From the NCBI RefSeq assembly GCF_001421715.1, contig NZ_LMKP01000041.1, forward strand, positions 89,382 to 153,381: 64,000 nucleotides of DNA, given 5' to 3'. The stretch comes from Sphingomonas sp. Leaf22. GTDB taxonomy: Bacteria > Pseudomonadota > Alphaproteobacteria > Sphingomonadales > Sphingomonadaceae. Under the pieces are notes generated by a model, which worked only from the letters and a program-made list of their open reading frames with translations, ran no database searches and was not told the DNA's origin. Numbering within the stretch: the stretch's first letter is position 1; each line of letters begins with the position of its first letter. Positions 27,566 to 37,228 of this stretch are shown here, one piece after another. Position numbers and translations under genes: made by a program.

Positions 27566-27994
27566 GTGGCCGTCGATATCGTGATCTACCACAATCCCGA
27601 GTGCGGCACGTCCCGCAACACCCTTGGGCTGATCCGCAATGCCGGCATCGAGCCGCATGTCGTCGAGTATCTCAAGACGCCGCCCGCGCGCGCACTGCTG
27701 GTTGAGCTGATCGACCGTGCTGGCATGACGCCGCGCGATCTGCTGCGCGAGAAGGGCACGCCCTATGCGGAGCTGGGCTTGGGCGACACGACGCTGTCCG
27801 ACGACGCGCTGGTCGATGCGATGATAGCGCACCCGATCCTCATCAACCGGCCGCTGGTCGTTTCACCGCTCGGCGTGAAGCTGTGCCGCCCGTCCGAAGC
27901 CATCCTCGACCTGCTGCCGAGCGCCCAGCGCGGCGCGTTCGCAAAGGAAGACGGCGAACAGGTGGTGGATGCGTCGGGCCAGCGCGTCGTCTGA
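27566..27994 (+). CDS. arsC: ArsC arsenate reductase (glutaredoxin type)
   Basis: This 142-aa protein starts at GTG 27566, preceded by AAAGGAA. The N-terminus [13 protein letters not shown] places the catalytic Cys at residue 13, equivalent to Cys12 of the plasmid R773 enzyme. A later INRPLVV segment supplies the conserved arginine. It reduces arsenate to arsenite using glutathione and glutaredoxin, feeding the ArsB pump encoded next. Its stop overlaps the arsB start (TGATG). Confidence 0.95.
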   Translation: MAVDIVIYHNPECGTSRNTLGLIRNAGIEPHVVEYLKTPPARALLVELIDRAGMTPRDLLREKGTPYAELGLGDTTLSDDALVDAMIAHPILINRPLVVSPLGVKLCRPSEAILDLLPSAQRGAFAKEDGEQVVDASGQRVV

Positions 27995-29280
27995 TGCTCC
28001 TTGCCGTCCTGATCTTCGTCGCGACGATTGCGCTCGTCATTTGGCAACCCAAGGGCCTCGACATCGGGTGGAGCGCGATGGGCGGGGCGGTCGTGGCGCT
28101 GCTTGCGGGCGTGGTCACTCTGTCCGACGTGCCGGTGGTATGGGGCATCGTCTGGAATGCGACGGCCGCGTTCGTTGCGATCATCGTCATCAGCCTGTTG
28201 CTGGATGAAGCCGGGTTCTTCGAGTGGGCAGCGCTGCACGTCGCGCGCTGGGGCGGGGGGCATGGTCGCCGGCTGTTCGTCCTGATCGTCCTGCTGGGTG
28301 CGGCGGTGTCCGCGCTGTTCGCCAATGACGGCGCGGCGCTGATCCTGACGCCGATCGTCATCGCCATGCTGCGGGCGCTGGGGTTCAAGGACAAGGCGAC
28401 GCTGGCGTTCGTCATGGCGGCGGGGTTCATCGCCGACACCGCCAGCCTGCCGCTGGTCGTCTCCAACCTCGTCAACATCGTGTCGGCCGACTTTTTCGAT
28501 ATCGGGTTCGGCAACTATGCGGCTGTGATGGTGCCGGTCGATTTGGTGTCGATCGCCGCAACGCTGGGCGCGCTGCTGATCTTCTTTCGGCGCGATATAC
28601 CGCAAGATTACGATGTGGCTGCGCTCCGCGCGCCCGATGCCGCGATCCGGGATGCCGCAACCTTCCGCGCCGGATGGATCGTCCTTGCCCTGCTGCTCGC
28701 CGGCTTCTTCCTGCTCGAACCGCTCGGCGTGCCGGTCAGCGCCGTCGCCGCTGCCGGCGCGGTCCTGCTGCTGGTGATCGCGGGGCGGGGCCACGTGATT
28801 GAGACACGCAAGGTGCTGCGCGGCGCGCCGTGGCAGGTCGTGATCTTCTCGCTCGGCATGTACCTGGTCGTCTATGGCCTGCGGAATGCGGGTCTGACCG
28901 ACCATCTGGCGTCGCTGCTCGATTACACCGCGCAAGGCGGCGTGTGGGGCGCGGCGCTGGGAACGGGCGTAATCGCGGCCGTCCTGTCGTCGGTGATGAA
29001 CAACATGCCGACCGTGCTGGTGGGCGCGCTGTCGATCGACGCTACGCACGCAACCGGGGCCGTCCGGGAAGCGATGATCTACGCCAACGTGATCGGTTGC
29101 GATCTCGGCCCCAAGCTGACGCCGATCGGCTCGCTCGCGACGCTGCTGTGGCTGCACGTCCTGGGGCAGAAGGGCGTGCGGATCGGGTGGGGCTATTATT
29201 TCCGGGTCGGGGTCACGCTGACCGTGCCCGTTTTGCTCATCACCTTGGCGGCGCTCGCGCTGCGAATGGGAATTGCCTGA
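27994..29280 (+). CDS. arsB: ArsB arsenite efflux permease
   Basis: This 428-aa, very hydrophobic inner-membrane protein has about 11-12 predicted membrane segments, the usual ArsB length. It contains the conserved stretches [44 protein letters not shown] and a C-terminal [22 protein letters not shown]. It extrudes arsenite driven by membrane potential, or by ArsA where present; no arsA is seen here. It overlaps arsC upstream and arsH downstream by single bases. Confidence 0.95.
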   Translation: MLLAVLIFVATIALVIWQPKGLDIGWSAMGGAVVALLAGVVTLSDVPVVWGIVWNATAAFVAIIVISLLLDEAGFFEWAALHVARWGGGHGRRLFVLIVLLGAAVSALFANDGAALILTPIVIAMLRALGFKDKATLAFVMAAGFIADTASLPLVVSNLVNIVSADFFDIGFGNYAAVMVPVDLVSIAATLGALLIFFRRDIPQDYDVAALRAPDAAIRDAATFRAGWIVLALLLAGFFLLEPLGVPVSAVAAAGAVLLLVIAGRGHVIETRKVLRGAPWQVVIFSLGMYLVVYGLRNAGLTDHLASLLDYTAQGGVWGAALGTGVIAAVLSSVMNNMPTVLVGALSIDATHATGAVREAMIYANVIGCDLGPKLTPIGSLATLLWLHVLGQKGVRIGWGYYFRVGVTLTVPVLLITLAALALRMGIA

Positions 29281-30026
29281 TGCCTCTGCGCGACCTTCCC
29301 GACGCCGACCATATGCCCGCGCTCGATCGACGCTATGCGCTTGATCGGCCCGCCCTCGGGCTGGGCGCTGGCGATCCGCCGCCCCGTATCCTGCTGCTTT
29401 ACGGGTCGCTTCGGGAGCGATCCTATTCGCGCCTGTGCATCGAAGAGGCGGCGCGGTTGCTCCGCTTCTTCGGGTGCGAGACGCGTATTTTCGATCCATC
29501 CACCCTGCCGCTGCCCGACCAGCACGCGGGCGACGATCATCCGGTCGTCCACGAGTTGCGGGAGCTGTCGATGTGGTCGGAGGGGCAGGTGTGGTGCAGC
29601 CCCGAACGCCACGGCCAGATTACCGGCATCATGAAGTTGCAAATCGACCACCTGCCGCTCAGCATGGGCGGGATGCGCCCGACGCAGGGCCGCACGCTGG
29701 CGGTCATGCAGGTGTCGGCGGGATCGCAGTCCTTCAACAGCGTCAATACGCTGCGCGTGCTGGGCCGCTGGATGCGAATGGTGACGATCCCCAACCAGTC
29801 GTCGGTGGCAAAGGCGTTCGCCGAGTTCGACGATGTCGGGCGCATGAAGCCGTCGAGCTATTACGACCGGATCGTCGACGTGATGGAGGAGCTCGTGCGC
29901 TTCACGGTGCTGCTGCGCCCGCATACCGCCCAGCTCGTCGACCGCTACTCCGAGCGCAAAGAAGCTGGCGTGCCGATCGACCCCGCCACTGACTTGTCCA
30001 GTATTGCGGAGAGACCGCAATCCTAA
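29280..30026 (+). CDS. arsH: ArsH NADPH-dependent FMN reductase
   Basis: This 248-aa flavodoxin-like protein has [17 protein letters not shown] (FMN phosphate loop), PEVHGQ-like [42 protein letters not shown] and [11 protein letters not shown], all characteristic of ArsH. The family oxidises trivalent organoarsenicals and reduces quinones or metals. ATG 29280 shares a base with the arsB stop. It is the last gene of the ars operon; a weak ACCG/CGGT hairpin followed by TTTTT overlaps its end. Confidence 0.94.
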   Translation: MPLRDLPDADHMPALDRRYALDRPALGLGAGDPPPRILLLYGSLRERSYSRLCIEEAARLLRFFGCETRIFDPSTLPLPDQHAGDDHPVVHELRELSMWSEGQVWCSPERHGQITGIMKLQIDHLPLSMGGMRPTQGRTLAVMQVSAGSQSFNSVNTLRVLGRWMRMVTIPNQSSVAKAFAEFDDVGRMKPSSYYDRIVDVMEELVRFTVLLRPHTAQLVDRYSERKEAGVPIDPATDLSSIAERPQS

Positions 30027-30081
30027 CGGTTTTTCGGCTCGGGATCGAAGTTAGGGAAACCCGCCCCTGAAGCCGCAGCCG

Positions 30082-30582
30082 TCACTTCATGCTTCTTAGC
30101 CTCAACCATACCCAGCGCCAGAAGCGCGCTTCGGCAAGCATGAACTTGACCAGTAAGGGAGGAATACCTTGGCGCTCCAATGCAACGGCATCGGGTTCGC
30201 TACCGAACAAGATACGCAGGACCGCAACGAAAGCCACGCCCTCGAAAACGGCTAACACAGCAATACCGAGACCGCGAACCCAACCCAATTCGCTCAGGAT
30301 TGTCTCGGCTTGATCAGGCACGATCTTAGCCGCGATCCATATCCCGCCACAAACCATCGCCAATTTCCGAACCGCGAGAGCGCGGCGAGGCATGTTCCGA
30401 TAACACACCGCGTAGATCAGCGGCACGAACACGCACCAATCGAAGATTGTCGCTGCCTCGCCTAGCTTCGGATCAAGCAGCCAGGGATAGGACGTCCGAA
30501 AGGTCAGCGCGGTGATGAGGAGGAGAGGAAGCACGAGATAGAACCAGTGACGCTGAGCCACAGCCAATGCCCCTTGCTTCAC
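30082..30582 (-). CDS. Inner-membrane hypothetical protein
   Basis: This 166-aa protein has about four hydrophobic segments: FYLVLPLLLITALTF, ATIFDWCVFVPLIYAVCY, LAMVCGGIWIAAKIV and GLGIAVLAVFEGVAFVAVL. A basic, Trp-rich C-terminus (FWRWVWLRLRS) follows. No domain is recognised. It converges on the ars operon, with only 55 bp between its stop and that of arsH. A membrane role is clear from composition; nothing indicates the substrate. Confidence 0.7.
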   Translation of the reverse strand: MKQGALAVAQRHWFYLVLPLLLITALTFRTSYPWLLDPKLGEAATIFDWCVFVPLIYAVCYRNMPRRALAVRKLAMVCGGIWIAAKIVPDQAETILSELGWVRGLGIAVLAVFEGVAFVAVLRILFGSEPDAVALERQGIPPLLVKFMLAEARFWRWVWLRLRSMK

Positions 30583-30890
30583 CGACGCCTCTCAATCTGA
30601 TCGATCACCGCTTTACTGCTAGATGGTGCCAACATCCAGCGAGAAGACTTGGCGCAAGCGACGCATCCTTCCCGCAAACGAAACCTAGCGGGACGGTCGC
30701 CCGTCAGACTGCAGCGACGGTCGGGCGCAGGCAGCCCCTGCTTTCTCAAAATCTGTTCCTGATAGCATTTTATCGAAAAAGCCTGTTGGGGACGGGGAAA
30801 CAGGAAAGAAGGGCGCAACGAATGGCCCCTTTCGGGAGTCGAGTAGTCCGATTACCTCTCTATGATTGAACTTTTCAGCAACGACGCCAA
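30583..30890. other. Intergenic region without supported features
   Basis: Short ORFs here lack coding character and ribosome-binding sites. I see no repeat or RNA gene. Confidence 0.5.
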
Positions 30891-31076
30891 TTACGCTAGC
30901 GAAACATTTTCCTCGGCACCGTTCCATTTGCCAGCCAGGCCGGGAACCTCTTCGAGTTGTCGCACTTCGTCGAAGCGCCCACGCTCCTCCCTGTATCTTA
31001 CGATCTCAAAACCGTGTCCGCGTAACTGCTGGACTTCGTCAAGTTCCGCAGCGGTAGCGGTATTCAGATTGATCAT
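30891..31076 (-). CDS. Mini helix-hairpin-helix (ComEA-like) protein
   Basis: This 61-aa protein, MINLNTATAAELDEVQQLRGHGFEIVRYR then FDEVRQLEEVPGLAG, is essentially one ComEA-type helix-hairpin-helix unit (INLNTA…EL….lpGig…A..Iv.yR). This fold binds DNA nonspecifically. ATG 31076 has GGGAG upstream; an in-frame start at 31106 is possible. There is no signal peptide or membrane anchor, so it would be cytoplasmic, unlike competence ComEA. Function unknown. Confidence 0.75.
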   Translation of the reverse strand: MINLNTATAAELDEVQQLRGHGFEIVRYREERGRFDEVRQLEEVPGLAGKWNGAEENVSLA

Positions 31077-31355
31077 TAGCGTCTCCCAGCGAACTGGCGA
31101 AAGCATGTTCGCTTCGACGGACTGTAACGATACTCAGCCTGAAAGGCAGTGTGGGTTGGGCCAAACGCCCGTACAAGTCCGCCCAGAGCGGACGGTGTTT
31201 CTCAGATTGCCCTCCGAAGCACGAACACCTGAGAAAATCGCGCAGCAGTACGTGCAATCCGACATCGCCACGGTGCCCCGCCCCCGCTAAGCCATTGATA
31301 CTTAATGGCGAGCCTTTCCAACAACATCGGGCAACTAGCGTTGATTTTATTCAAC

Positions 31356-31405
31356 AAGTTCGCTCCACGGCGAAAACACGAGTTCGATTCTCGTAGGGGT
31401 CACCA
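31356..31405 (+). other. 3' part of a tRNA-like sequence, probable att site remnant
   Basis: A perfect T arm (ACGAG / TTCGATT / CTCGT, 31378-31394) is followed by a 7-nt acceptor strand (AGGGGTC), A and CCA (403-405 of the line). Before it, TTCGC-tccacg-GCGAA forms a stem-loop like a long class II variable arm. The matching 5' acceptor (GACCCCT) and D arm are absent upstream, so this is not a complete tRNA gene. A tRNA 3' end without its 5' half is the usual scar left where an integrative element has inserted into a tRNA gene. The amino acid identity cannot be assigned. Confidence 0.55.
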
Positions 31406-31464
31406 GCCGGCAAAGGGCCTGGCTCGGGTAGAGCTGCTTCGGCAGCGGTCTTGTCCTTGCACTT

Positions 31465-32931
31465 TCAGACCCTGACCCCGTCGAGTGGCATCTTGAGCAG
31501 GTGCGGTCGCGTTGCGGCGACGTGCAGGATCAGTTCGCCGAACAGGCCATTGGCCCATGCGAACCAGTCGCGGCTGAACTTGGCCGCATCGTCCTTTTCG
31601 AACGCTTCGTGCATGAAGCCCGTGCCGGCATGGGTCCGCTTGAGCGTGGCGAGGCATTGCAGGATCGTTGCGTCATCGGTCGCGCCGAGCGCCCGGACGA
31701 TCAGCGACATCGGCCAGATATAGTCCATCCCCTGATGCGGGCCACCGATCCCCTCGCCCGCCTTGCCCTTGAAGAACCACGGGTTCGCCTCGCTCCACGC
31801 AGCCTTTGCTGTCCGCTGCCACCGGGCGTCGGCGGCGGGAACGCAACCGAGCCAGGCGAGGCTCGACAGCGACGGCACGTTGGCATCGTCCATGAAGATG
31901 GCATTGCCATAGCCGTCGACCTCATAGGCCCAGACGTCGCTGCCATCGGGCAGGCGCATCGTGCCATGCTGCGCCACTGCGGCGGCGACCTCGTTCGCGA
32001 GTGCTGTCGCGTCATTCGCCAGTACCGCATCGTGGCGCGCTTCGTTCGCGACCTGCGCCATTTCGCGCAGCGTCGTCACCGCGAACAGATTGGCGGGCAC
32101 GAACAGCGAATATTGGCAGGCGTCGTCCGACGGGCGGAAACCCGAATGGATCATGCCGTTCTTGCGCGTCGGCGCACCATAGCCCGCGAGCAACGTCTCG
32201 GTCGGCTGGCGGCTGGCGCGCTGGAATTTATACGAACCCGGGCCGTCCTTGCGCTGCTGTTCGCGGAAGGTCCGGACGATCGCGCGCATCGCATCGCCCC
32301 ATTGCGCGTCGAACGGCGCGGCATCGCGCGTCGCACGCCAATAGCCGTGCGACAGCCGCATCGAATAGCATAGCGAATCGATCTCCCATTTCCGTTCGGC
32401 GACGCCGGGTCGCATCTCGGTATCGTCGGCCTTGGCCCACGAAAGCGAGGTCGGCGCGCCGGGGTCTTCCATGAAGGCGTTGGCATAGGGATCGATCAGG
32501 ACGCTGCGCGCGTGGCGGGCGATCAGTCCGCGGAACAGTTCGCGCAGCTTCGCATCCTGCCGGGCAAGATGCAGATAGGATTTCACCTGCGCGGCCGAAT
32601 CACGCAGCCACAGGCAGGGAATGTCACCGGTGATGACGAAGCTGTCGGGCCTGCCGTCGACCGTGGACATCCGCACCGTGGTGTCGAGCGTGTTCGGGTA
32701 GCAATTGGCGAACAGCCACGCGACTTCCGGGTCGGCGATCATCCGGCTGACCCGTGCGATTTCCTGTTCGACCGCGCTGCTAACGAAGCGACGATCGGCG
32801 GGCGCGGGACGCTTGCTCGGGAAGCGGGCGACCGCCCCCTGCCCCGCCGCGACCGGTGCGATCCCGGCGGTCGCAAGGCCGGCACCCAGCAGCGCACCCT
32901 GCACCATCAGATTGCGTCGGTCGGTCGGCAT
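31465..32931 (-). CDS. GH125 family exo-alpha-1,6-mannosidase-like glycosidase
   Basis: This 488-aa protein starts at ATG 32931 with a GGAGGAA site. A twin-arginine-like leader (TDRRNLMVQGALLGAGLA) suggests export. The body contains VTGDIPCLWLRDSAAQVKSY-type and GEGIGGPHQGMDYIWPMSLI segments typical of the GH125 (formerly DUF1237) family, whose characterised members remove alpha-1,6-mannose from glycans. It is divergent from an M28 peptidase. The enzyme probably acts in the periplasm on imported or environmental glycans. Confidence 0.85.
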   Translation of the reverse strand: MPTDRRNLMVQGALLGAGLATAGIAPVAAGQGAVARFPSKRPAPADRRFVSSAVEQEIARVSRMIADPEVAWLFANCYPNTLDTTVRMSTVDGRPDSFVITGDIPCLWLRDSAAQVKSYLHLARQDAKLRELFRGLIARHARSVLIDPYANAFMEDPGAPTSLSWAKADDTEMRPGVAERKWEIDSLCYSMRLSHGYWRATRDAAPFDAQWGDAMRAIVRTFREQQRKDGPGSYKFQRASRQPTETLLAGYGAPTRKNGMIHSGFRPSDDACQYSLFVPANLFAVTTLREMAQVANEARHDAVLANDATALANEVAAAVAQHGTMRLPDGSDVWAYEVDGYGNAIFMDDANVPSLSSLAWLGCVPAADARWQRTAKAAWSEANPWFFKGKAGEGIGGPHQGMDYIWPMSLIVRALGATDDATILQCLATLKRTHAGTGFMHEAFEKDDAAKFSRDWFAWANGLFGELILHVAATRPHLLKMPLDGVRV

Positions 32932-33109
32932 CGCGGTTCCTCCATAAGCGTCAGGGGACCGTTGCCCTGCAATGACCGCCGAGGAAAGCCCGATGCGACG
33001 GCTTGGCTTCGTAAGGCGGAAGGTGGCGGGCCGATGGTGCCGGTCCGGCGCGTTGCGTCGCCATCTTCGCCATGTCACAACCGGACCATCCCGTTGTTCC
33101 GGAGGTTCG

Positions 33110-34747
33110 ATGCGTTCGTTCTTGCTTGCCCCCTGCCTGACCTTCGCCGCATCGGCGCTGGCCCAGACGGCACCCGCCCCCATCTCCATCGAGACGGTCA
33201 AGGAAGCGACCCGCGTCCTGTCGTCGGACGACTTCGAAGGACGCGCGCCGGGCACGCCGGGCGAGGAGAAGACGCTGGCCTATCTGGCGCAGCAATTCGC
33301 CAAGGCAGGCCTGAAACCGGGAAACAAGGGCAGCTGGTTTCAGGACGTGCCGTTGGTCGAGATCACCAGCCGCAACGTTTCGCCGCTGACCTTCACCGGT
33401 GCCGGCAGCCCGATCGCGCTGGCCTATGGCCCCGAGATGGTCGTCGGCACCTATCGCGTGACGCCGAAATCGACGGTCGCGAACAGCGACGTCGTCTTCG
33501 TCGGCTATGGCATCAACGCCCCGGAAAAGGGGTGGAACGACTATGCCGGCACCGATGTGCGTGGCAAGACGGTGCTGATCCTGATCAACGATCCCGATTA
33601 TGCCAGCCGGACGCTGGATGGACCGTTCGGCGGCAAGGCGATGACCTATTACGGGCGCTGGACCTACAAGTTCGAGGAAGCGGCGCGGCAGGGTGCGGCG
33701 GCGGCGATCATCATTCACGACACCGTCCCCGCCGCCTATGGCTGGAACGTGGTCCAGTCGAGCTGGACCGGCCCGCAACAGGTCGCCGACGCCGCGAACA
33801 ACCATATGGACCAGAGCGAGGCGATCGGGTGGATGCAGCTGGCCGCCGCCAAACGGCTGATCGGTGCGGCGGGCAAGAAGTACGATCAACTCGTCGCTGC
33901 CGCGCAGACCAGGGGCTTTCGCGCCGTGCCGCTGACCGGGGTGAAGGCGAGCGTGTCGTTCGACAATCAGGTCCGGCGTCACGCCTCCAAAAACGTGGTC
34001 GGCATCCTGCCGGGCACCAGGCGTCCTGACGAAATCGTGCTGTTCACCGGTCATTGGGACCATCTCGGCCGGTGTGAGGCGGCATCCGATGGCGACGATA
34101 TCTGCAACGGCGCGATCGACAATGCGACCGGCACCGCCGCGCTGATCGGGTTGGCCGAGGCGAATGCGAAGGCGGGGGCGACCGAACGCAGTCAGGTATA
34201 TCTGGCGGTGACCGGGGAGGAATCGGGTCTGCTCGGATCGGCCTATTATGGCGATCATCCGATCTATCCGCTCGCAAGAACCGTCGGCGGCATCAACATG
34301 GACGCGTTGTCGGTCGCCGGGCCGGCCCGCAACATCGTGGTCGTCGGCAAGGGCAAGTCGGAACTGGACACCTATCTCGACCGCGCGCTGACCGCGCAGG
34401 GCCGCGTGGCGGAGGCCGATCCGATGCCGCAGAACGGCTATTACTATCGCTCCGACCATTTCAGCCTCGCCAAGCATGGCGTGCCGATGCTCTATCTCGA
34501 TTCGGGCGACGATCTGGTCACCGGCGGCAAGGCGGCGGGTGAGGCAGCGGCGAAGGACTATACCGAGAAGCGCTATCACGGACCGAAGGACGAATTTGAT
34601 CCGAACTGGAACTGGGCGGGCGTCGCACAGGATTTGAGCCTGTTCTATACGATCGGGCGCGAGCTGGCGACGACGACCGCATGGCCCAATTGGGTAGCCG
34701 GCGACGAATTCCGCGCCATTCGCGATCGCAGTCGCGGGAGCAAGTGA
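33110..34747 (+). CDS. M28 family metallopeptidase, secreted
   Basis: This 545-aa protein has a Sec signal (MRSFLLAPCLTFAASALAQ, cleavage after AQ likely) and a GGAGG site before ATG 33110. It shows a PA-like insert (…FVGYGINAPEKGWNDYAG…) and the zinc ligands of the M28 fold: FTGHWDHLG (His), NGAIDNATGTAAL (bridging Asp), VTGEESGLLGS (Glu-Glu), NMDALS (Asp) and RSDHFSLAKHGVP (His). It is an exported aminopeptidase or carboxypeptidase. Its short spacing from the divergent GH125 gene suggests shared control. Confidence 0.92.
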   Translation: MRSFLLAPCLTFAASALAQTAPAPISIETVKEATRVLSSDDFEGRAPGTPGEEKTLAYLAQQFAKAGLKPGNKGSWFQDVPLVEITSRNVSPLTFTGAGSPIALAYGPEMVVGTYRVTPKSTVANSDVVFVGYGINAPEKGWNDYAGTDVRGKTVLILINDPDYASRTLDGPFGGKAMTYYGRWTYKFEEAARQGAAAAIIIHDTVPAAYGWNVVQSSWTGPQQVADAANNHMDQSEAIGWMQLAAAKRLIGAAGKKYDQLVAAAQTRGFRAVPLTGVKASVSFDNQVRRHASKNVVGILPGTRRPDEIVLFTGHWDHLGRCEAASDGDDICNGAIDNATGTAALIGLAEANAKAGATERSQVYLAVTGEESGLLGSAYYGDHPIYPLARTVGGINMDALSVAGPARNIVVVGKGKSELDTYLDRALTAQGRVAEADPMPQNGYYYRSDHFSLAKHGVPMLYLDSGDDLVTGGKAAGEAAAKDYTEKRYHGPKDEFDPNWNWAGVAQDLSLFYTIGRELATTTAWPNWVAGDEFRAIRDRSRGSK

Positions 34748-34977
34748 GCGCACGACCGCGCTGAGATTACGTACCATGCTGCTTCGGCGGGACCGTCGCG
34801 ATCCTCCGAACGGTTCGGCGGGCGTGCAGTGGGACCGGGGGAAGCGGCCCCCGTTGCCGCAGCCAATTCCGCCGATTGTCGGTCGATAGAGGGAGCATAG
34901 CCCGCGCCCCGGCGTTCCGCTTGCGCAACGATCAATCCCGGCCCGATCGCCGGCCGTAATCAGTAAGGCAGTACAGC

Positions 34978-36066
34978 ATGGCAATCGTCCGACAGCGCGT
35001 GGAATCCGGTGGGTTCATCCTGTTCCTTGCGCTGGTGACCATCGGGTTGACGATGGTCGTATCGAGTTTTGCCGGCGCACTGCTGTGGGCCGCACTGGCG
35101 GCATTGCTGTTCCAGCCGCTGTTCCAGCGCCTGTTGCGGTGGCGGCCGGGGCAGCGCAATCTGGTCGCGGCACTGACGCTGCTGATCATCACCGTCGCGG
35201 TGGTGATCCCCGCACTCATCATCGCCGGCATGGTCATGGACCAGGCGGCGGGCGTGTATACGCAGTTGCGGAGCGGCCAGATCAATTTCGCGACCTATTT
35301 CGAACAGGTCCACAACGCCCTGCCGCTACGGGTCCAGCATACCATCGACAATGCCGGCTTCGGCAGTTTCGAACGCGCGCAGTCGCGCATTTCGCAGGCG
35401 GTCGGTGCCAGCGCCAGCGTGCTTGCCCGCAGCGCCCTGTCGATCGGCGCGAATGCCGCCGCGTTCCTGCTGGCGTTCGGTGTCGGACTATATGTGACCT
35501 TCTTCCTGTTGCGCGACGGGGACCGGATCGGACCGGCGGTGGTCCGGTCGCTGCCGCTGGAGCGTGACGTCGCGTGGCGGCTGGCGAACAAGTTCAACGC
35601 CGTCGTGCGCGCGACGATCAAGGGGTCCGGCGTCGTCGCTCTGGTGCAGGGCGCGCTGGGGGCGATCACCTTCTGGATCGTCGGTCTGCCCGCCGCCCTG
35701 CTGTGGGGTTTGGTGATGGCGATCGCCGCGCTGTTGCCGGCGGTCGGACCGGCGATCATCTGGACCCCGGTCGCGATCTATCTGCTGGCCACCGGTGCGA
35801 TCTGGCAGGGGGTGGTCGTGATCGCATCGGGTGTGCTGGTGATCGGGCTCGCCGACAATATCCTGCGCCCGTTGCTGGTCGGGCGCGATACCGGCATCCC
35901 CGACTGGCTGGTGCTGGTGACGACGCTCGGCGGTATCGACCTGCTGGGGTTGAGCGGGATCGTCGTCGGGCCGCTGGCAGGCGCACTGTTCATCACCGCT
36001 TGGGGCATCCTGACCGAGCAACGTGCCGCGCGGGCCGAGGCCGACGAAGAGAAATCAACGACATAG
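34978..36066 (+). CDS. AI-2E family (YdiK/PerM-type) permease
   Basis: This 362-aa integral membrane protein has an N-terminal pair of membrane segments (FILFLALVTIGLTMVVSSF, LLWAALAALLFQPLF), a soluble middle with SFERAQSRISQAV, and a C-terminal block with the family hallmarks (AITFWIVGLPAALLWGLVMAIAALLPAVGPA, LADNILRPLLVGRDTGIPDWLVL). Family members have been linked to export of small molecules or Na+/H+ exchange; the AI-2 exporter name is historical. It is preceded by about 230 bp of non-coding sequence. Confidence 0.9.
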   Translation: MAIVRQRVESGGFILFLALVTIGLTMVVSSFAGALLWAALAALLFQPLFQRLLRWRPGQRNLVAALTLLIITVAVVIPALIIAGMVMDQAAGVYTQLRSGQINFATYFEQVHNALPLRVQHTIDNAGFGSFERAQSRISQAVGASASVLARSALSIGANAAAFLLAFGVGLYVTFFLLRDGDRIGPAVVRSLPLERDVAWRLANKFNAVVRATIKGSGVVALVQGALGAITFWIVGLPAALLWGLVMAIAALLPAVGPAIIWTPVAIYLLATGAIWQGVVVIASGVLVIGLADNILRPLLVGRDTGIPDWLVLVTTLGGIDLLGLSGIVVGPLAGALFITAWGILTEQRAARAEADEEKSTT

Positions 36067-36124
36067 CTTGTAACGGCGGTCGGGTCCGGTCATCCTGCGG
36101 CGATCGTTGCCGGAGAGAAAAGCC

Positions 36125-37228
36125 ATGGAAATCGGCCGTCGCGAACTGATCCTTTCCGCCGCCGCCCTGTCGATCGCGCCCGGTTGCGCGTCGTTCGGTC
36201 AGCCCGGCCGCAAGCTCGGCTATGCCATCGTCGGTCTGGGAAGCTATGGGCTAGGGCGGATCATCCCCGAATTCCGGAATTGCGAGCATAGTCGCCTTGC
36301 CGCCGTGGTCAGCGGCGACCGGGCAAAGGCCGAACGGGTGGCGACCGAATACGGCCTTCCCGCCAGCGCCATCTATTCGTACCAGAATTACGACCGCATC
36401 CGCGACAACCCGGACATCGACATCGTCTATGTCTGTCTGCCCAATGCGATGCATGCCGAATATTCGATCCGGGCGTCGCAGGCCGGCAAGCATGTGCTGT
36501 GCGAAAAGCCGATGGCGGTGTCGGTCGCCGAATGCGAGGCGATGATCGCCGCCGCGCGCAAGGCGAACCGCAAGCTGATGATCGGCTATCGCAGCCATTT
36601 CGAACCGCATAATCGCGAGGCGATGCGGCTGGCGCGCAGCGGCGCGGTCGGCAAAACGCGCTATGTGCGGTCCGAACATGGCTTCAACTTCGGCGATCCC
36701 ACCGCATGGCGGCTGAAGCGCGCATTGTCGGGCGGCGGTTCGCTGATGGATATCGGCATCTATGCGTTGCAGGCGGTACGCTACATGACCGGTGAGGAAC
36801 CGATCGCGGTGACCGCGCGCGAATCGACCGACCGCCGCGACCCGCGCTTCCGGGAGGTCGAGGACATGATCGATTTCACCCTGGATTTTCCGTCCGGGGC
36901 GATCGGCAGTTGCCAGTCGATGTACAGCGCCAACCGCAACCAGATCCTGCTGATGGGCGAGAAGGGCCGGATCGAGATGGAGCCGGCGACCAGCTATAGC
37001 GGGCAGCGGCTCTGGGTGGGTGGCGATCGCGAGCGACAGGTGACCCCGCCGCCCGGGCCGGGCAAGAACCAGTTCGCCGCGCAGCTCGATCACCTGTCGG
37101 AATGCGCGACCGGCGGGCGCGAACCGATCGTGTCGGGTGAGGAAGGGTTGCGCGATATGCGGATCATCGAGGCGATCTATCGATCCGCACGCGAGGGGCG
37201 AACGATCCGGCTGGAACCAAGGACATGA
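36125..37228 (+). CDS. Gfo/Idh/MocA family oxidoreductase, exported
   Basis: This 367-aa protein starts at ATG 36125 after CGGAGAG. The leader GRRELILSAAALSIAPGCA combines a twin-arginine with a cysteine in a lipobox-like setting, so it may be a Tat-exported lipoprotein. A Rossmann fold (YAIVGLGSYGLGRIIPEF), the conserved VLCEKPMAVS lysine motif and a C-terminal alpha/beta domain (GGGSLMDIGIYALQAVRYM) follow, as in glucose-fructose oxidoreductase, whose Zymomonas member is also periplasmic. It probably acts on a sugar with tightly bound NADP. Its stop overlaps the next gene (ATGATG). Confidence 0.88.
   Translation: MEIGRRELILSAAALSIAPGCASFGQPGRKLGYAIVGLGSYGLGRIIPEFRNCEHSRLAAVVSGDRAKAERVATEYGLPASAIYSYQNYDRIRDNPDIDIVYVCLPNAMHAEYSIRASQAGKHVLCEKPMAVSVAECEAMIAAARKANRKLMIGYRSHFEPHNREAMRLARSGAVGKTRYVRSEHGFNFGDPTAWRLKRALSGGGSLMDIGIYALQAVRYMTGEEPIAVTARESTDRRDPRFREVEDMIDFTLDFPSGAIGSCQSMYSANRNQILLMGEKGRIEMEPATSYSGQRLWVGGDRERQVTPPPGPGKNQFAAQLDHLSECATGGREPIVSGEEGLRDMRIIEAIYRSAREGRTIRLEPRT

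Noticed and set aside
30579..30818. 79-aa minus-strand ORF
   Set aside because: Arg/Cys/Pro-rich composition typical of non-coding GC-rich DNA; no start signal.
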